Of a DNA stretch of 64,000 bases, positions 63,967-64,000 are shown piece by piece. Every line of letters starts with the position of its first letter. The stretch's first letter is position 1. The notes under the pieces are model-generated. The model made no database searches, was not told the origin of the DNA, and was given only the letters and a program-made list of their open reading frames with translations. The stretch covers positions 178,393 through 242,392 of the forward strand of contig CANLNK010000006.1 of assembly GCA_947492575.1 (NCBI GenBank), written 5' to 3'. The DNA is from an uncultured Thalassotalea sp. GTDB lineage: Bacteria; Pseudomonadota; Gammaproteobacteria; Enterobacterales; Alteromonadaceae. A program made the position numbers and the translations under genes.

Positions 63967-64000
63967 TGCCTAGCAATGACCTACTCTCACATGGGAACTC
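63967..64000 (-). rRNA. rrf: 5S rRNA, 3' end only
   Basis: Read on the minus strand, the last 34 bases are GAGTTCCCATGTGAGAGTAGG followed by TCATTGCTAGGC, which is the conserved 3' stem of gammaproteobacterial 5S rRNA. The rest of the molecule is beyond the window edge. Confidence 0.9.

Overview
The window is a low-GC, densely coded stretch of a marine gammaproteobacterial chromosome. The gene content (S46 dipeptidyl-peptidase, membrane-anchored AraC and LytTR regulators, ETF/ETF-QO behind PsrA-like operators, TyrR beside methionine gamma-lyase, many secreted peptidases) fits Alteromonadales, most likely Colwelliaceae such as Thalassotalea or Colwellia. This is inference from gene families; no marker gene here settles the genus. 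The right edge is the 3' end of a 5S rRNA on the minus strand, so an rRNA operon lies just outside.

Layout. 0-3.3 kb: a GNAT enzyme, then a two-component pair made of a REC-DUF3369 regulator and a histidine kinase with a C-terminal globin-like domain. 3.3-9.2 kb: a membrane AraC regulator, an endonuclease III paralogue lacking two Fe-S cysteines, a periplasmic cyclophilin, a glyoxalase I divergent from a ribbon-helix-helix protein, and a fatty-acid desaturase/ferredoxin-reductase operon behind two FabR/DesT-like operators. 9.3-15 kb: two small secreted proteins and an HlyD/ABC/FtsX-type exporter. 15-17 kb: a zinc-starvation unit (zigA-like GTPase, dksA2) behind a Zur box, with a 130-bp MITE-like element between zigA and its terminator. 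17-19.6 kb: S46 peptidase. 19.7-26.7 kb: an accessory block on the minus strand (AraC/NmrA/DUF1772 operon, CPBP protease flanked by a degenerate direct repeat, HTH-2TM regulator, serine hydrolase, metallopeptidase). 27-30 kb: a cell-envelope cluster (TPR lipoprotein, truncated ycfL remnant, LpoB-like lipoprotein, glycine-zipper protein).

30-34.5 kb: a membrane LytTR regulator divergent from DUF2141 and carotenoid-oxygenase genes with a candidate LytTR operator between them, then a decayed copy of the glycine-zipper gene, then two integron-type cassettes on the minus strand with attC sites but no integrase. 34.5-45.7 kb: katG, an EamA transporter with its AraC neighbour, a second glyoxalase I, two c-di-GMP GGDEF/EAL proteins and an aminotransferase. 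46-54 kb: M28 peptidase, ketopantoate-reductase-like protein, a third cassette-like gene on the plus strand with a degenerate attC, a DUF885 lipoprotein, an AAA_28 ATPase and GNAT enzymes. 54-58 kb: etfD divergent from etfBA with tandem PsrA-like boxes. 58-64 kb: yciH, a tandem-receiver regulator, tyrR divergent from megL with two TyrR boxes, a HIT protein, a YlqF-type GTPase and the 5S end.

The strongest candidates for new biology are the kinase-globin fusion and the three integrase-less cassettes carrying unrecognised zinc-ribbon/membrane proteins. Several regulator-target pairs can be read directly from operators in the intergenic DNA (Zur, FabR/DesT, LytTR, PsrA, TyrR).
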